A stretch of DNA of 64,000 nucleotides from Calliphora vicina (taxonomy: Eukaryota; Arthropoda; Insecta; Diptera; Calliphoridae): NCBI RefSeq assembly GCF_958450345.1, contig NC_088780.1, positions 6,548,701-6,612,700 on the forward strand, written 5' to 3'. A program made the position numbers and the translations under genes. Under the pieces are notes generated by a model that saw only the letters and a list, made by a program, of their open reading frames with translations, did no database searches and was not told where the DNA came from. This document shows, piece by piece, positions 12,151-24,610 of the stretch. Each line of letters begins with the position of its first letter. Positions within the stretch are counted from its first letter, which is position 1.

Positions 12151-14220
12151 TTTGATTAAGAATTAATCCTTTTGAAACTTTGCCTAAATATTGGAGTTAA
12201 TTTCAAAAATTTGATTTGCGGTTATCATAATTTTTCTGAAGGTTTTTGCGTAAATAAAAATAATGGCGTCCTTTTTTTTTGGAAAATTTTTACTCCTTGT
12301 GGTGGTTCAACGCACCTAAAGACGCGGATTTTGAGCACATTTTTCTGTAGAGCAAAAACGGGTTGAATATATAGCAAATCTGATTTCATCAGTCGATTCT
12401 GCATCAAAAATTAATACAATTGATGTTTTTTGAATCCTTAAAAATAGTTCCAAAAACCCACAATAGGGGGCGCAAATCTCATAAAAAAATTAAAAAAAGA
12501 ATTTTAGTATTTTTAAACATGCACGATGAAAAGGCATTTTAAGCTTAGCAAAACGGCACCAATATTTCCTTTCTACAGGCATTGCTTAATTTTTCAAACT
12601 ATTGTTATTTGTAAAATTAAAATGTTTTGCGAAAAATATTTTTTTATGAAAATGCAGTTTTGTTCTGTAAATCGTATACGACTAACGATTTTGTTTTTTC
12701 ATATTCACATATTTTGGTGTTCTGTAAATCGAATCTACTTGGGAAATTCAACAATCGACTAAACAAATCTCTTTCAATGTACGAAGTCGTGCGATTTGCA
12801 GAACATAAATTATTCGACGATACGTTTTTGAAAATGTGTTACAGAACAGGGAAGATTTTTGAAAAAAAAAATATAAATAAACTTATTAAGCTGATTTAAA
12901 AGAAATAAACAATCAATCTCAGTCATTAATAGATCAACATATTTGTTTGTATTAATTTAATTTAAAATTCTGATGATGTTAAAATTGTTATCCAAATCAT
13001 CAATCATTGAAATTTACAATTTGGTATTTAAGAAGTTTTAAATATGTATCTTCAATTTGGTACTAAATTGAAAATTAACAAAATAATAAACTAAAACATC
13101 ACAAAGAAGAGCATATTATAGAGATTAAGCAAATATATTGCAAATTATGTACATACGTGTTTTTATTTTCTTTTAAATTTCTTTAGAAATGGTGTTGAAA
13201 TACATAATTTTAAAAAAAAACAAATAAATAAATAAACTGATACTGCCGCTACATTTTAAAGAAACCTTACTTCCTAATTTTTATTTTATTTAGATAAAAT
13301 TTTGAAAACAAAAACAAGAATCATACAACATTCGTCTTTAAGAAATTGTAATTTTTAAGGAATTTTTTTTTTTGTTTAATTTTTCGTTTATACGTATTGT
13401 AAAGTAAATAAATACATTATTATATATTATATACATGATTATTTTACAAAATATTTATATATACATACATACAAAATATATATATGTATTTATATTGATC
13501 AAGAAGGTTTATATACAAATATATTTGTATGTAGTTTTATTATTCATAAATATACATATTAATGAATTAAAGTAACTTCAACATAAACTTAATTAAAAAA
13601 AAAATAATTATTAACTAATTTAAATTAAATTAAATTAAAAAAAAAACAAATGAATAAAATTCATGCATCCAAAACAAATCTAAACGTATGTATAGTTGTA
13701 ATTTGTATTTATATATATATTTTTTTTGTCCGTTTTAAAAATGCATAAATGCTAAAGAAATAAAAAATACATAAAAATATACAAAAAAGTTTTTTTCTTT
13801 TTCAACAAAATCCTAACAACAAGGGTAAGTTTAAATTAGCTAAACGTGTATAATAAGTAATATTTATTGTTAACAGTTGCAAAAAAACATTAGTAGAAAC
13901 AGTCCGTCTCATCTGGCTCATGATCTCACAAACTTGTGCCTAATTTTCCTTTATTTATTGTAATAAGTAATCATTATTTGTCCGTTTTGGCCAGAACTTA
14001 AAAAAAAATTTTGGTAGCACCTAAAAATTTTATAAACTCAATAATGATAAATTAGCTTTTCTGCTGAAAATAACTTCAAATCTAATACTTCACACAAACA
14101 CATGCGTTTCTTATGCGCATGATATCCAGTGCGCCTCCTAGATCTTCAGGACAAGCATTTATAGCAATTTTACATTAGGCGCTTGACAGCCGACTTTCAA
14201 ACTGATTATTTTATGCTCTG
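12151..14220. other. Intergenic DNA, with a possible inverted repeat at 12657-12806
   Basis: TTCTGTAAATCGTATACGAC near 12662 is approximately inverted at 12783-12806 (AAGTCGTGCGATTTGCAGAA), suggesting another degraded hairpin element. The small ORFs overlapping it (12172-12899) resemble nothing. The rest is AT-rich and featureless. Confidence 0.35.
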
Positions 14221-14224
14221 CCCA

Positions 14225-15277
14225 CGGCAATACCCAAATCAAATCTCCAGCCGATGAACTAATCAATAATGCCGCAATAATATCAAGTAATAATACAACT
14301 GAAAGTCCTAATAATGTCTACCCTGAGCAGAAACAGAACACGCAAATTCATACGGATTCGTTAAAAACAGCGGAAAACATTTCAAAACCTAATAATAATT
14401 TACCCAGATTCAACTATGGTCTTAACTCTACTCAGGGAGCGTTAACTGAGCTCAGGGACCATCACACAATATCTATGTCTGCAATACAATATAATGCCAA
14501 CTTGCCTGCTCCCACTACGTCGCCGCAAACACCAATATAATGGACTAACCAATTCGAATAATTATTATAATTACCAATCAAATCATGGCAACCAAACTAC
14601 CAATAAAGTAGATTCAGTACCAAGTGAAGAAATCGAGAAGTGTGCGGATATTTTAAAAGAACTGCGTGATGAAGTTCGAAACTCAGAAATTAGAAGATAC
14701 AAAAATTGTAGTTACAATACGGAAGAATCTACTGAAAACATTGGTATGTATACATCGTTTTGAAGTATGGAGATTATAATAATAAATATTTGAATGTTGA
14801 TCAATCATTCTTATTCAGACGCGTTTTCACAACATTGAAACATGTTTAACTCACTACTTTATTTATTTTTTTTTTAAAAAAAAGCTTATTAGAATCATAT
14901 TTTGAAAGATATTTTTGTTAATTTGAAATGATTTGCATGCAGTCCACTACAAATTTTCATTGCAGTATGTAATTTAATGAACTGCATCTTTTTAACAAAA
15001 TATAATAAATAATATAAATATATAAATATCGTATTTCTTTACAAGATTGTTTAATTTTTTTTTTTTTTTTTAATAATTTTTATTTAAAAATAGTATTGAT
15101 ACATCTTAAGTACTCGCCTCAGCATGAAAATTTAATTTAAATTAAGAAAAACATACATTATACATATTGAATTAATATAACTGGTTTTTAAAAGTCCCAA
15201 GATTCGAGATTTTAAAATGTACAATCCGGGATGTATTTTTCGAGATCAGGATTACCATATTTATTTTAAGTTACTTG
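14225..15277 (+). pseudogene. Partial inverted duplicate of the UBAP1-like gene
   Basis: Bases 14225-14763 match codons in the second half of exon 1 of the UBAP1-like gene at 26792-28369, and the match continues into the start of its intron 1. The copy then jumps, near 14790, to sequence lying downstream of the parent's stop codon and follows it to about 15277 (parent 26286-26775). Exons 2 and 3, which carry the UBA region, are therefore missing. A one-base insertion near 14527 breaks the frame, and the copy has small in-frame length differences near 14270 and 14620. The retained intron start and 3' flank show a DNA-level segmental duplication, not a retrocopy. It lies in inverted orientation to the parent, about 11-12 kb away, with the dipeptidyl peptidase gene between them. 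Confidence 0.85.
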
Positions 15278-16430
15278 AATATTAAGTTCCTTGAATATTA
15301 AGTTCTTTCTTCTACAATATAGTTTTAAGGCCACTACAAAATTCTACATATAGTTTATTTTTAATATTTTGAATTTTTTCTACAAAAAATATTAATTTTG
15401 TATTAATAAATCTAATATATAAAGGGTTGTTTTGCATTGTAAGAAATACATTTTAAATTGGATTTAATTTGTGACATCGGTAAATTTTTGCATGTTTTAT
15501 TCACATTATTTAATGGATACTACAAATTAAAAGTTAGATAATTATTATTCCCACCTGTACTATCTAATCCAAGCAACGATTTCTTTGAAATTTCAATTAC
15601 AGATGTGGCCCTGTTTCCTAATATGAGTGCCTAGTACTTTACACCAATAATACAATTTAATTTGACAAGCAAGCAACTCTCCCTCAGTGGTGCTTGCGTT
15701 TACAAAAACAAAACAAATTTAGAAAGAAAATAAATGATGATTTCACAAAAAACGCTTTTAATTTTTTAAAACTTGAAATTCTAGAAATAATTTAACACTT
15801 TTTTAAATTTCATTTATATAAAAACATTGATAATTTATGTTTATTTAAATTACAAAAATATATTGAAATTAAATTTTAAACGAGCACACAATAAAATAAC
15901 AGGTTGTCCGTCTTCTTCATCAATTCTATAAATATTTCTTAAACGTTTTACCATAATTACGCCGGCAGGATTTGTTAGAAGCAATCAATCAATCAATTAT
16001 CCAATTGTTACACGTCCTTGTTATTTTTGTGGAAAAGCAATCAATCAACCAACCAATCGATCAATAACTCTGCCATTAGCCGTTTTCGCATCACATGTCT
16101 TTGTTATTCGCTTAAGCAGACGTTTAAGATGATGACAGCCACAGAGAACTAGTAGAAGCCTTTTTGAGAATTTCTTGTAAAATAAAATAGTGTGAGTAGT
16201 AGAAAGATAGATAGATAATAGTTGCTGTAGAGTAGTACTAGGAGGGGAGAAAGGAGCAGCAATTAAAAACAAACACAACAAATGTATCCGATTGTACAAT
16301 TAACGAAGTCAAAGTCTCAAAACATAATATATGTATAATTCTGTGTTGCAACCAGGATTCTGCCTTTGATTCAGCATTCTCCTTCATTTCTGCACAAACG
16401 ACACACGAGACGAGAGCAGAGAATAATAAT
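15278..16430. other. Intergenic DNA and 3' UTR of the dipeptidyl peptidase gene
   Basis: The right part should be the 3' UTR of the minus-strand gene ending at 16431. Simple CAATCAATCAATCAA runs lie at about 15985-16060. Nothing else is recognised. Confidence 0.4.
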
Positions 16431-19400
16431 TTACAAGTTTTGCAAAAACGATAATAACTTTGTCTCGTAGTTTTTATTAGATTCCAGATTTCTCAGCGAG
16501 TGTCGTTCGTCGGGAAATATATGTAGAGTATACGGCTTATTTGCTTTATTCAAGGCATTTATCAATTGGGATGTATGAAAGAAATGTACGTTTTCATCGA
16601 TGAGACCATGAATGAGCAATAAACGATTATCCCTGTGAATAAAAAGAACAAAATTTTCTATATTCAAATGAATATGGAATTTTTGTAGATTACTTACTCG
16701 TCGGGAAATGCATGTATGTAATTGAGTACCGAACCAGCAGTGTAACCATGTTTATTGTTTTGTGGCAAGTCCATATAACGTTCCGTATAGCCCGTATCAT
16801 AATATTCCCAATTTGTGACTGGCGCACCAGCTATGGCCACCTTAAATATGTTGGGATAATGCACCAAACCCATAAGACTTAAATAACCTCCTATAAAAAC
16901 ACATACAAATTATTAAATAAGACGTGTGGTGTGATAAAGATGTTGTATTCAATCTACTTGCCATAAGACCAACCATGTATGCCTACACGATTCATATCTA
17001 TGTAACCCAATTGATCAGCCAAAATTCGTAAGGCGTCTACTTGATCGTTCAACTCAACTTGACCCATGCGACATCTTATGTGGCCTTCGAATTTAATGCC
17101 ACGATGCCTTGAACCCCTTGAATCTATACAGATGACACAGTAACCTTGAGCTGCCAACATATGCATGCGCAGCTGATGTTTACCCTAAACAAAAAATTAA
17201 CAAACCATTAATTAGATATGAAAATGTTTGTTAATAATTTATCGTAACAAACCTTAAAAGTATTATTAACAGTTTGCACTTCCGGCCCACCGTAAACATT
17301 CAAAACAGTAGGATATTTAACACCCAGTTGAAAGTTATGCGGTTTAAACACCATCGCATATACAATCTCACCCGAAGGCAGTTGAGGTGAATATATTTGA
17401 GGACAATAATGTGGCTCTGGTTTGCCACCTTCGTGTAAGTAACCCATTAGAGACAACTGAATGCCATTTACGCCACCATTTTGACATGTTTGTGCCACTC
17501 GCATAACTTTACAAGACGGCAACCGCTGGATATTGCAATAAACTTGCAGCATTAATTGACAAGACTACAAGAAATCAAAAAAAAAGTAGATTAAGTTGAA
17601 ATCTATTAGGCACCATTAACATTGCTATATGTATATAACCGTCCTTCAGCATAATTGGTGAGGATACATATAAGATTGTCCGCAACCCCCCAATAACTTA
17701 CAAACATGATTGATACATCAATATATCGGATATAGTCCTGGTTCGGTTGCTACTTAAAATGGCTGAGATATTTATTCCCTTATTTTTCACCAACATTTTC
17801 TTATAACCTTCACCATGAGTGGAAAGGGTATATATAAGTTTGTCATTCCGTTTGTAATTTCCACATTTTTCATTTGTGACCTTCTGGATCGTTTTAGATA
17901 GAGGAGTCGACATAGCTATGTCTGTCTAACAAAGCCTCGATTTTTGCGCAGTTTTTTCACCAAATTTTTTTTTCAACTAAAATTTTTTTTATATTTATCT
18001 AAGTATACTTTTTTGATGGGTATATATGTTTATACCACTCTTAATTGTTTTTACCAAAAATTTTGTTTTCGTATGGTATGTATGATTCAGCGTAGCCAAA
18101 TATAGCACATACATATGTATATATGTATGTTCTACATCAATTTGTATTTTTATATTTCTTTGTAGTCCACCGAAAGTCAGTGACACCTTATCTTTTAGAT
18201 TAACATTTGTTGGAATTATATGCAACAATTATCTGGTCATTTGTTTCATCACAAAACGGGTTTCTTTACTGTTGCACCGATTTTTCGAAAATATATTCTA
18301 AATTGTTACTATTATAAATCTGGTTCAGTTTAAAGAAACTTCGGCTATGCCGAATCTTATACCCTTACCAAAGTATACTTTAAGATAAAATTTAAAACAA
18401 TTTTTCTTGAAAAATAAATATTTTTTATGAAAAATTTTTGTTTGGTTGAAAAAATGTTTTAATAAAAAAATTTGTACGAAAAATGTTTGTTGGCGAAAAC
18501 AAAATTTTGATGAAAAACTATTCTGATTTTCGCGATTTTGACCAATTGTTCGTCTATCATTAGATTTCCTTTTTCTATGCAAATGACATAATAATCCAGA
18601 TATACAGTGGTGGTCAAAACATATGCAACTAGCATCAGAATTTTACAAAAGTTGTTTAAACTAGTTTTAAAGGTAAACAAAAATATTCATTTTCTTATAA
18701 TATTTGTTTATTAATGCTTTCAAAATGAGAATATGAAATTTAATTCAGAATTGTTTGCATTGAAAAGAAAAAAAATTAAAAAATCTACGTATGGGTTGAT
18801 ATTTCAATGGCCAAAACATATGCAACTAATTGCTTCTAAAACATTTATGTCTATAAAACTTAATATTTGGTGGCTAGTTCTATATTTTCAATGACGGCCT
18901 TACATCGACAAGGCAGTGAAGCTATCATATTGGCAATAAAATTTTCAGGAATAGCGTTCCAAGCATCTACCAATCCTTGAAACATAATATCTGAATTAGT
19001 GCAATTTTCGGGGTCAATTCTTTGATTAACGATTTCCCAAAAGTTCTCAATGGGATTTAAATCCGGTAATTGTGGTGGCCATTCCATTACTGAAACTCTT
19101 TCTTGTGCTAACCTCGATTTAATAACATGTGAAGAGTGCTTGGGGTCGTTATCGTACTGAATAACTCATGGAAGAGGCATATTATCCTCAGAATTTGGAA
19201 GCATTACTCTTTCCAAGATGTCTCTATAGATAAATCCATCCATTATTTCATTAATTCTGAGCGATGGCCCAACTCCAGCAGCTGAAAAACAACTCCCATA
19301 CCATTACGTTGCATCCTGCATGCTTCACCGACGTTTTCCCTACGCGCAAAAAACCGCTTATATCAAAACGTAATCAAAAGAAACGTTTGAAGTTTGCTAT

Positions 19401-22400
19401 GGAGCATTTAAATTGGTCAGAAAACAAATGGACGACAGTCCTATTTAGCGACGAATCCGAATTTAATATCATCGGAAGTGATTTCATGTGTTACGTAAGA
19501 CGACAAGTTAACACGCGGCTTCAAGCACGATACTGCAAAAAGACAGTGAAACATGGAGGATGCAACGTAATGGTATGGGGGCTGTTTTTAAGCTGCTGGT
19601 GTTGGCCCATCGCTCAAAATTAATGAAATATTGGATAGATTTATCTATAGAGACATCTTGGAAAGAGTAATGCTTCCAAATTCTGAGGATAATATGCCTC
19701 TTCCATGAGTTATTCAGTACGATAACGACCCCAAGCACTCTTCACATGTTGTTAAATCGAGGTTAGCACAAGAAAGAGTTTCAGTAATGGAATGGCCACC
19801 ACAATTACCGGATTTAAATCCCATTGAGAACTTTTGGGAAATCGTTAATCAAAGAATCGACCCCGAAAATTGCACTAATTCAGATATTACGTTTCAAGGA
19901 TTGGTAGATGCTTGGAACGCTATTCCTGCAAATTTTATTGCCAATATTATAGCTTCACTGCCTTGTCGATGTAAGGCCGTCATTGAAAATATAGGATTAG
20001 CCACCAAATATTAAGTTTTATAGACATAAATGTTTTAGAAGCAATTAGTTGCATATGTTTTGGACATTGAAATATCAACCCATACGTAGATTTTTTAATT
20101 TTTTTTCTTTTCAATGCAAAAAATTCTGAATTAAATTTCATATTCTCATTTTTAAAGCATTAATAAAAAAATATTATAAGAAAATGAATATTTTTGTTTA
20201 CCTTTAAAACTAGTTTAAACAACTTTTGTAAAATTCTGATGCTAGTTGCATATGTTTTGACCACCACTGTAGGTCAAAAATCAAGGTAGTCGCAGTTTTT
20301 TGCTTATATCTCCATTTGCCATTTGTGGTCCGATTATGCCGAATTTAAATAGCAAAGTTGAAAAGCTTGCAAAACTATGTTATTATTCTTACCTCATCAA
20401 ATTCTACTAGATATGAATATCCTGGCTCGGTTAATTGTCTGATGTGTTCGGGTCTTTGCAAGCTGACAACATACAAGTGCTTTTCGAGTGGCGTTTCTCT
20501 AAGACCTAAAAAGTAGACTAGTTGGTTTTCCTTGTCCACCCATAAGTTTCTACCTAATACCTCCCAATCGCCTGATGTAAGAGCAACCTTTCAAATAATA
20601 TGTATATAGATTTTTATTTATAAGTTATTAAAATTAAGTTACTTAATTTCGTTAATCTTACCTTATTAATTATTCTTGGATGTAAGGTAGCTGCATCTAT
20701 AATATCTCCATGGCTGTCGGCCGCATTAGTTGTGCCATGAAATTTTAAACGTTGACTGCTATCGAAAGCATTGCTACTGGGGGGCACTGTCGATGCTTCA
20801 TTACAACCATTCATGGTTTTTGCCGAAAGACTGGATGTTACTAAATAAATGTGTCTGAACCCAGTATCTTCAGATGCCCATAGGAATGTCACTGTTGTAT
20901 CAGTTATTTCCAAAAAGTGCAATAGGTCATGAACATTCAGCCAAGTATCGGAAACTTGAGTATTTAAAACCTTTTTTCAATTAAAGGCGACTATTTAAAA
21001 TAAGTTTCATATATAGTGGTATGTCAGAAAATCGTACCTGTAGTGGCGATACAGTTCTACAGTAAGGACTTTTCCAACTATGATCAGTAGAACCTGAGGG
21101 AGATGGTGTTGAACTGCTGTAGGTTTCACAGAAGTTATCTAGAGGTATAAGTAATAAGTCCAAACGTTGCTGTTTACGATCCATACCCTCCATCCACACA
21201 CTGAAAAATTAATCCAGTGTACACACAATAATTCTAATTGAAGTTTCCTGTTCCTTATGACTTACTATTTAGAATCTGGGGTCCATCCAACACGTACTAT
21301 ATATTCCAGCCAGGGCAATACCACCGACAGCGAATACGTCAAATCTTTAACACATACATCGCTTATTTGCAACGATTCATTCAACTCAAACTGCACCAGT
21401 TTTAACTTAGACTTGGCATTTGCTGTGCCAGTGCGTGGAAATCGATATTCTTCCATTTCGCCAGGCATAGAATGAGCAGATGGAAAGGTATATAAACACA
21501 CATCAGATTCATCCACCTCTTCGTAAACAATACGATATATACCATCTGCAATTATATATTTAAATATAAAGAGTATTTGTATTATTTGTAAGCATATAGG
21601 ATAAAGTTATTACCATCCGAATGGGGTTGCCACCAATATCCTTGATATCGACTAAACTCTTCTTGCATTACATACGATGGTAGACCGGCACTCAGAGGAT
21701 CATCGGCAAAAGAACGTCGTCCGTCATGGGCAAATGTTAGACGTTCCTCATGACCGCTGAGTGTATGGGTAACCCAAATGTCACATCCACTTATGTAGGC
21801 AATTAAATCGGAATTTTGTGGACATATTTGTGGATCCAATGCGGCCCATTGAGGACATGTGCGCAATTGTATAGGGAAGAGTGGACTAGTCTGTGGAAAA
21901 CGAAACAAATGTCGCATTAACAATATATTTTAGGAATATAACGGAGTATTATTTCAAATTTTTACTTTGCTATGATTTTGCATTAAATATTTTGCAGGCG
22001 GTAATAGTTTTAAAAGTATGAAAAAGCTTAAGAACTTTATTGGATTATAATAAAATCAACAAAATGTTTGAAATTGGTGGCTATTGTATACGTTTAATAA
22101 GTGTTTTGTTGATTAAACGATCGATACATTTCATTTCACTTATTATCACAATTCGGAAATAATATGAGAAATAATAATAACAAAAAAAATACACTATTTA
22201 ATATTAATATATTAAATATATTTATATGGTCAAAAACACTTTTCTTTTAAAATCAATGAAAACGACTTTCATTGCTCATTATTTCTTAATTGTGTATGAT
22301 TGCTAGTAGTTTAAAAATATAAAAAAATATTGGAACGGACGAGAATAGTTTTTCTTTTTTTACCAAAAATTTCAACTTTTGGACTTAGAGTTGTATTAAT

Positions 22401-24610
22401 GTACTGCTCAACAGATATGGTGCAGTAATATAGTAATATGCATTATTGTTTTTTCAACATTTTGTTGGTAAATTTTGAAGCCAACATTTGGGTGGTTTTA
22501 CTTTTTTTAGTTTTTTGGTTCCATTAACGAAGTCAAACGCAAAATGTAAAAAACTTATATAAATATTATATGTGAATATTAACAGAATAAAAGTATATAA
22601 AAATATAAAGTTTTACAGGGTTGTCTGGATTCCACAAAATATAAAGAAATCAACCTAATGTTTTATATTGTTGGCTATTTTATATGTTTCATAAGTGTTT
22701 TGTTATTAAACGATCGTTACATTTCCTAACTAAAAATCTTTTATAAAAAAAAATATTTCAACCAATAAAATCTTACTTTACAAAAACGCCAATTTCACGA
22801 AAAAAGTGTGTAAACAATAAAACCTTATGTAAAAGAAGAGAATTTAAAAATAAAAAAGAATTTAACACGATGTTTATTTTTGTATGACACATACATATAT
22901 AGTAAAAATAGAGCCTATAGTCACTTTCACTTCGATTTCAGAATATATTAAAAAAACCGTAGCTAAACCAATAAAGCATTAATGTATATTTTTACTTTAA
23001 AATGTTACCAAGTCTCAAAATTAGCAATTTTAAAACTTAAACTAGCTTATTTTGAATTTTTCGTAATAAAGATTTTAACTTTTCCATTTATCATGAAGGA
23101 CTTGGAAATCTTTTTTTAGTAAAAATGCGGTTTTTTGAAAATGTTATTAAAAATATTTTTCTTATAATTTTGTCATTGTCATAAAGTTCTGAAAACTGGG
23201 GCCACTATTCATTATATTTGAAACAGACTTACATTATATCCAGTATCAAGACACTGATACAAATCGTTAAAACATGGAAACACTATTTTGCCACTTGGTT
23301 TGTGCAATTCATAGGAAGTAATTCCCCAAGTTGAGAGACGTTTTCGTTCTTGCAGCAATTGAAATTCCCTTGACCACACACTAACATTGCTGCCACCAAT
23401 TGATGCTGCTACACTTGACATTGGCTGTTGTAACACTATGTTCCACTGAAGTCTGCACGATAGAATGAAGCAAAAATACAAATTTCAATGATGATTAAAT
23501 CAAAAATAGTGGCGCAACTAACCTTTTAATGCCACTATTATTAAGATTGCCCATAAATCCACTACTAGATGTAAAGCCGCTAGATTGCATTGTTGGCGAA
23601 GAGGCTTTCGATGAGGGGGGAGAACCCATTCGTATGCTACCGCTATCATTTGGGCTATCAGGCGATGCCAGTTCGTCGACGGTAGGTGATGCCATAGAAA
23701 GATTTATATCGGTATAGAGTAATGTTGTTTCCCAGGCATTGGGAGGAGTGCTAAGGAAATAGCATCGAACTCGACCATCGGACAGAGTTCGAAATTGTAT
23801 ATTTGTTGGTACCATACTAGATAGATTGGATAATTGCTTGCGTATTTCATTTACAGTGGCCTTTATCTCAGTCCATGATTTCTTGTTTGAGGGTGACACC
23901 TCTTTGCGATCATCTCCATCATCTTCTTCATCGTCCTCTTCACAGTCCTCGTCATCATCATCGAGTTCTCGTGGAGGCGTCGTACTGGTCGGCGAACTTA
24001 GATGATTGGAAATCGCTGAAGCCGCTGCTACTACAACCGCTGCTGCTTCCGCGGTAGTGGCAGATGCTGCGGCTGCCGCTGCAGTTATAGGTGATGTCAA
24101 GGAGTTGAATGCCAAGCCAATGGAAGAGTAGAAGGCATTGGCAGTATTACCAATACTGGTCAAACTTGAGATTGAACCAACACTAGCCACTCCACCTGGT
24201 ACGATTCCAGGCGCCGATCCAGCAACACCTATTGCGCCCAAGCTAGAGTTACTAGAACTAGGTGTGCTGGCCGCACTATGACTACGGTCTCCTGAGACAC
24301 GGGAAGTAAACCCGTCCAATAGGTTGGCGAAAGAAGAGGTACTTCGTACTTCTATTGGCGGTGTTGGTTCAGTATTCATCGATAGTGTACCAGGACCTTG
24401 AACAATATTACTTCCAATGGCATTGTTAGTGCTTACATTTAGTCCAACATTCATGGTAGGCGTTGAACTGCTTGAGCTTGTTGTCGTTGTGGCACCCGAC
24501 TGTAAACGGTTTCGTTGCTGCGTCATTGTAGTGTCCATTATTTCACAAAAACTCGTTTTTTCTTTAGCACAAATGGTTTTCCTCTTCTTAGCAGGATCAT
24601 GAAAAAACAC
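16431..24610 (-). CDS. Dipeptidyl peptidase 8/9-like serine protease (S9B)
   Basis: Prolyl oligopeptidase-family exopeptidase that removes Xaa-Pro dipeptides; the DPP8/9 group is cytosolic. Exons: 23523-24610, 23233-23452, 21614-21890, 21266-21545, 21038-21200, 20662-20970, 20393-20587, 17253-17564, 16962-17184, 16698-16890, 16431-16632. All phases join to 1153 residues. The N-terminal ~250 residues are low-complexity, with an acidic stretch; the beta-propeller follows (EEFSRYQGYWW in exon 3). The alpha/beta-hydrolase domain starts at YPTVLNVYGGPEVQ. Catalytic Ser is in GWSYGG (codon 16966-16968), Asp in DENVHF (16596-16598) and His in ERHSLR (16500-16502). No signal peptide or membrane anchor is visible, which fits DPP8/9 and not DPP4. 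The usual vertebrate length is 860-970, so the extra length is the N-terminal tail. Intron 9 uses a GC donor, and intron 7 (2.8 kb) is swollen by transposons. The start at 24610 is the first Met; an internal Met a few dozen codons later is possible. Confidence 0.93.
16891..16961 (-). other. GC-AG intron interrupting the catalytic-serine motif
   Basis: Read on the minus strand, exon 9 ends TCTTATG and the intron starts GCAAGT, the consensus seen at GC-AG introns. It ends TTTTATAG before GAGGTTATTT. This join restores the conserved GWSYGGYLSLMGL reading. The nearest GT donor, four bases downstream, would shift the frame. Confidence 0.85.
17640..18329 (+). repeat. Interspersed repeat family A and related sequence in intron 7
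   Basis: Bases 17680-17800 share words such as CTGGTTCGGTTGCTA and AAATGGCTGAGATAT with the copy at 32330-32410, and TATATCGG-TATAG-CCTGGTTCGG with 55430-55455. Sequence near 17818-17870 (AAGGGTATATATAAGTTTGT) is a further repeat-like piece. No coding capacity is seen. Confidence 0.5.
18330..20375 (-). repeat. Family A repeat, minus-strand copy split by a Tc1-like element
   Basis: The flanks 18330-18604 and 20270-20375 belong to one repeat copy. Read on the minus strand they run GATTTTTGACCTA, then TATCTGGATTA, then TCTAATGATAGA, which is the order seen uninterrupted at 32430-32505. The end carries the hairpin TTCGGCTATGCCGAA at 18344-18358. The 1665-bp Tc1-like element sits inside it at a TA dinucleotide. 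Confidence 0.65.
18605..20269. mobile_element. Palindromic Tc1/mariner-type transposon, defective
   Basis: The element runs from CAGTGGTGGTCAAAACATAT to its exact inverse, flanked by TA on both sides (18603-18604 and 20270-20271), as expected of Tc1/mariner. The inverted arms are about 715 bp each (18605-19319 and 19553-20269) around a 233-bp loop. Loop plus right arm encode the second half of a DD34E transposase: first Asp in LFSDES (near 19450), second Asp in YDNDPKH (near 19715), Glu in DLNPIENFWE (near 19815), with 34 residues between the second Asp and the Glu. The left arm holds the same C-terminal half reversed (minus strand, 18860-19087). The N-terminal DNA-binding half is absent. A TGA shortly before YDNDPKH is present in both arms, and a frameshift lies near 19585, so no active enzyme is made. 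Confidence 0.92.
21891..23232 (-). repeat. Intron 2 of the dipeptidyl peptidase gene with a diverged ~95-bp duplication
   Basis: Bases about 22045-22140 and 22645-22735 share GTGGCTATT or TTGGCTATT, then ATAAGTGTTTTGTT, then ATTAAACGATCG and TACATTTC in the same order. The rest of the 1.3-kb intron is AT-rich and holds nothing else I can support. Confidence 0.45.

Noticed and set aside
12526..12899. Overlapping plus-strand ORFs of 78 and 90 codons
   Set aside because: They lie in AT-rich DNA over a probable degraded inverted repeat, with no recognisable domain or codon signal.
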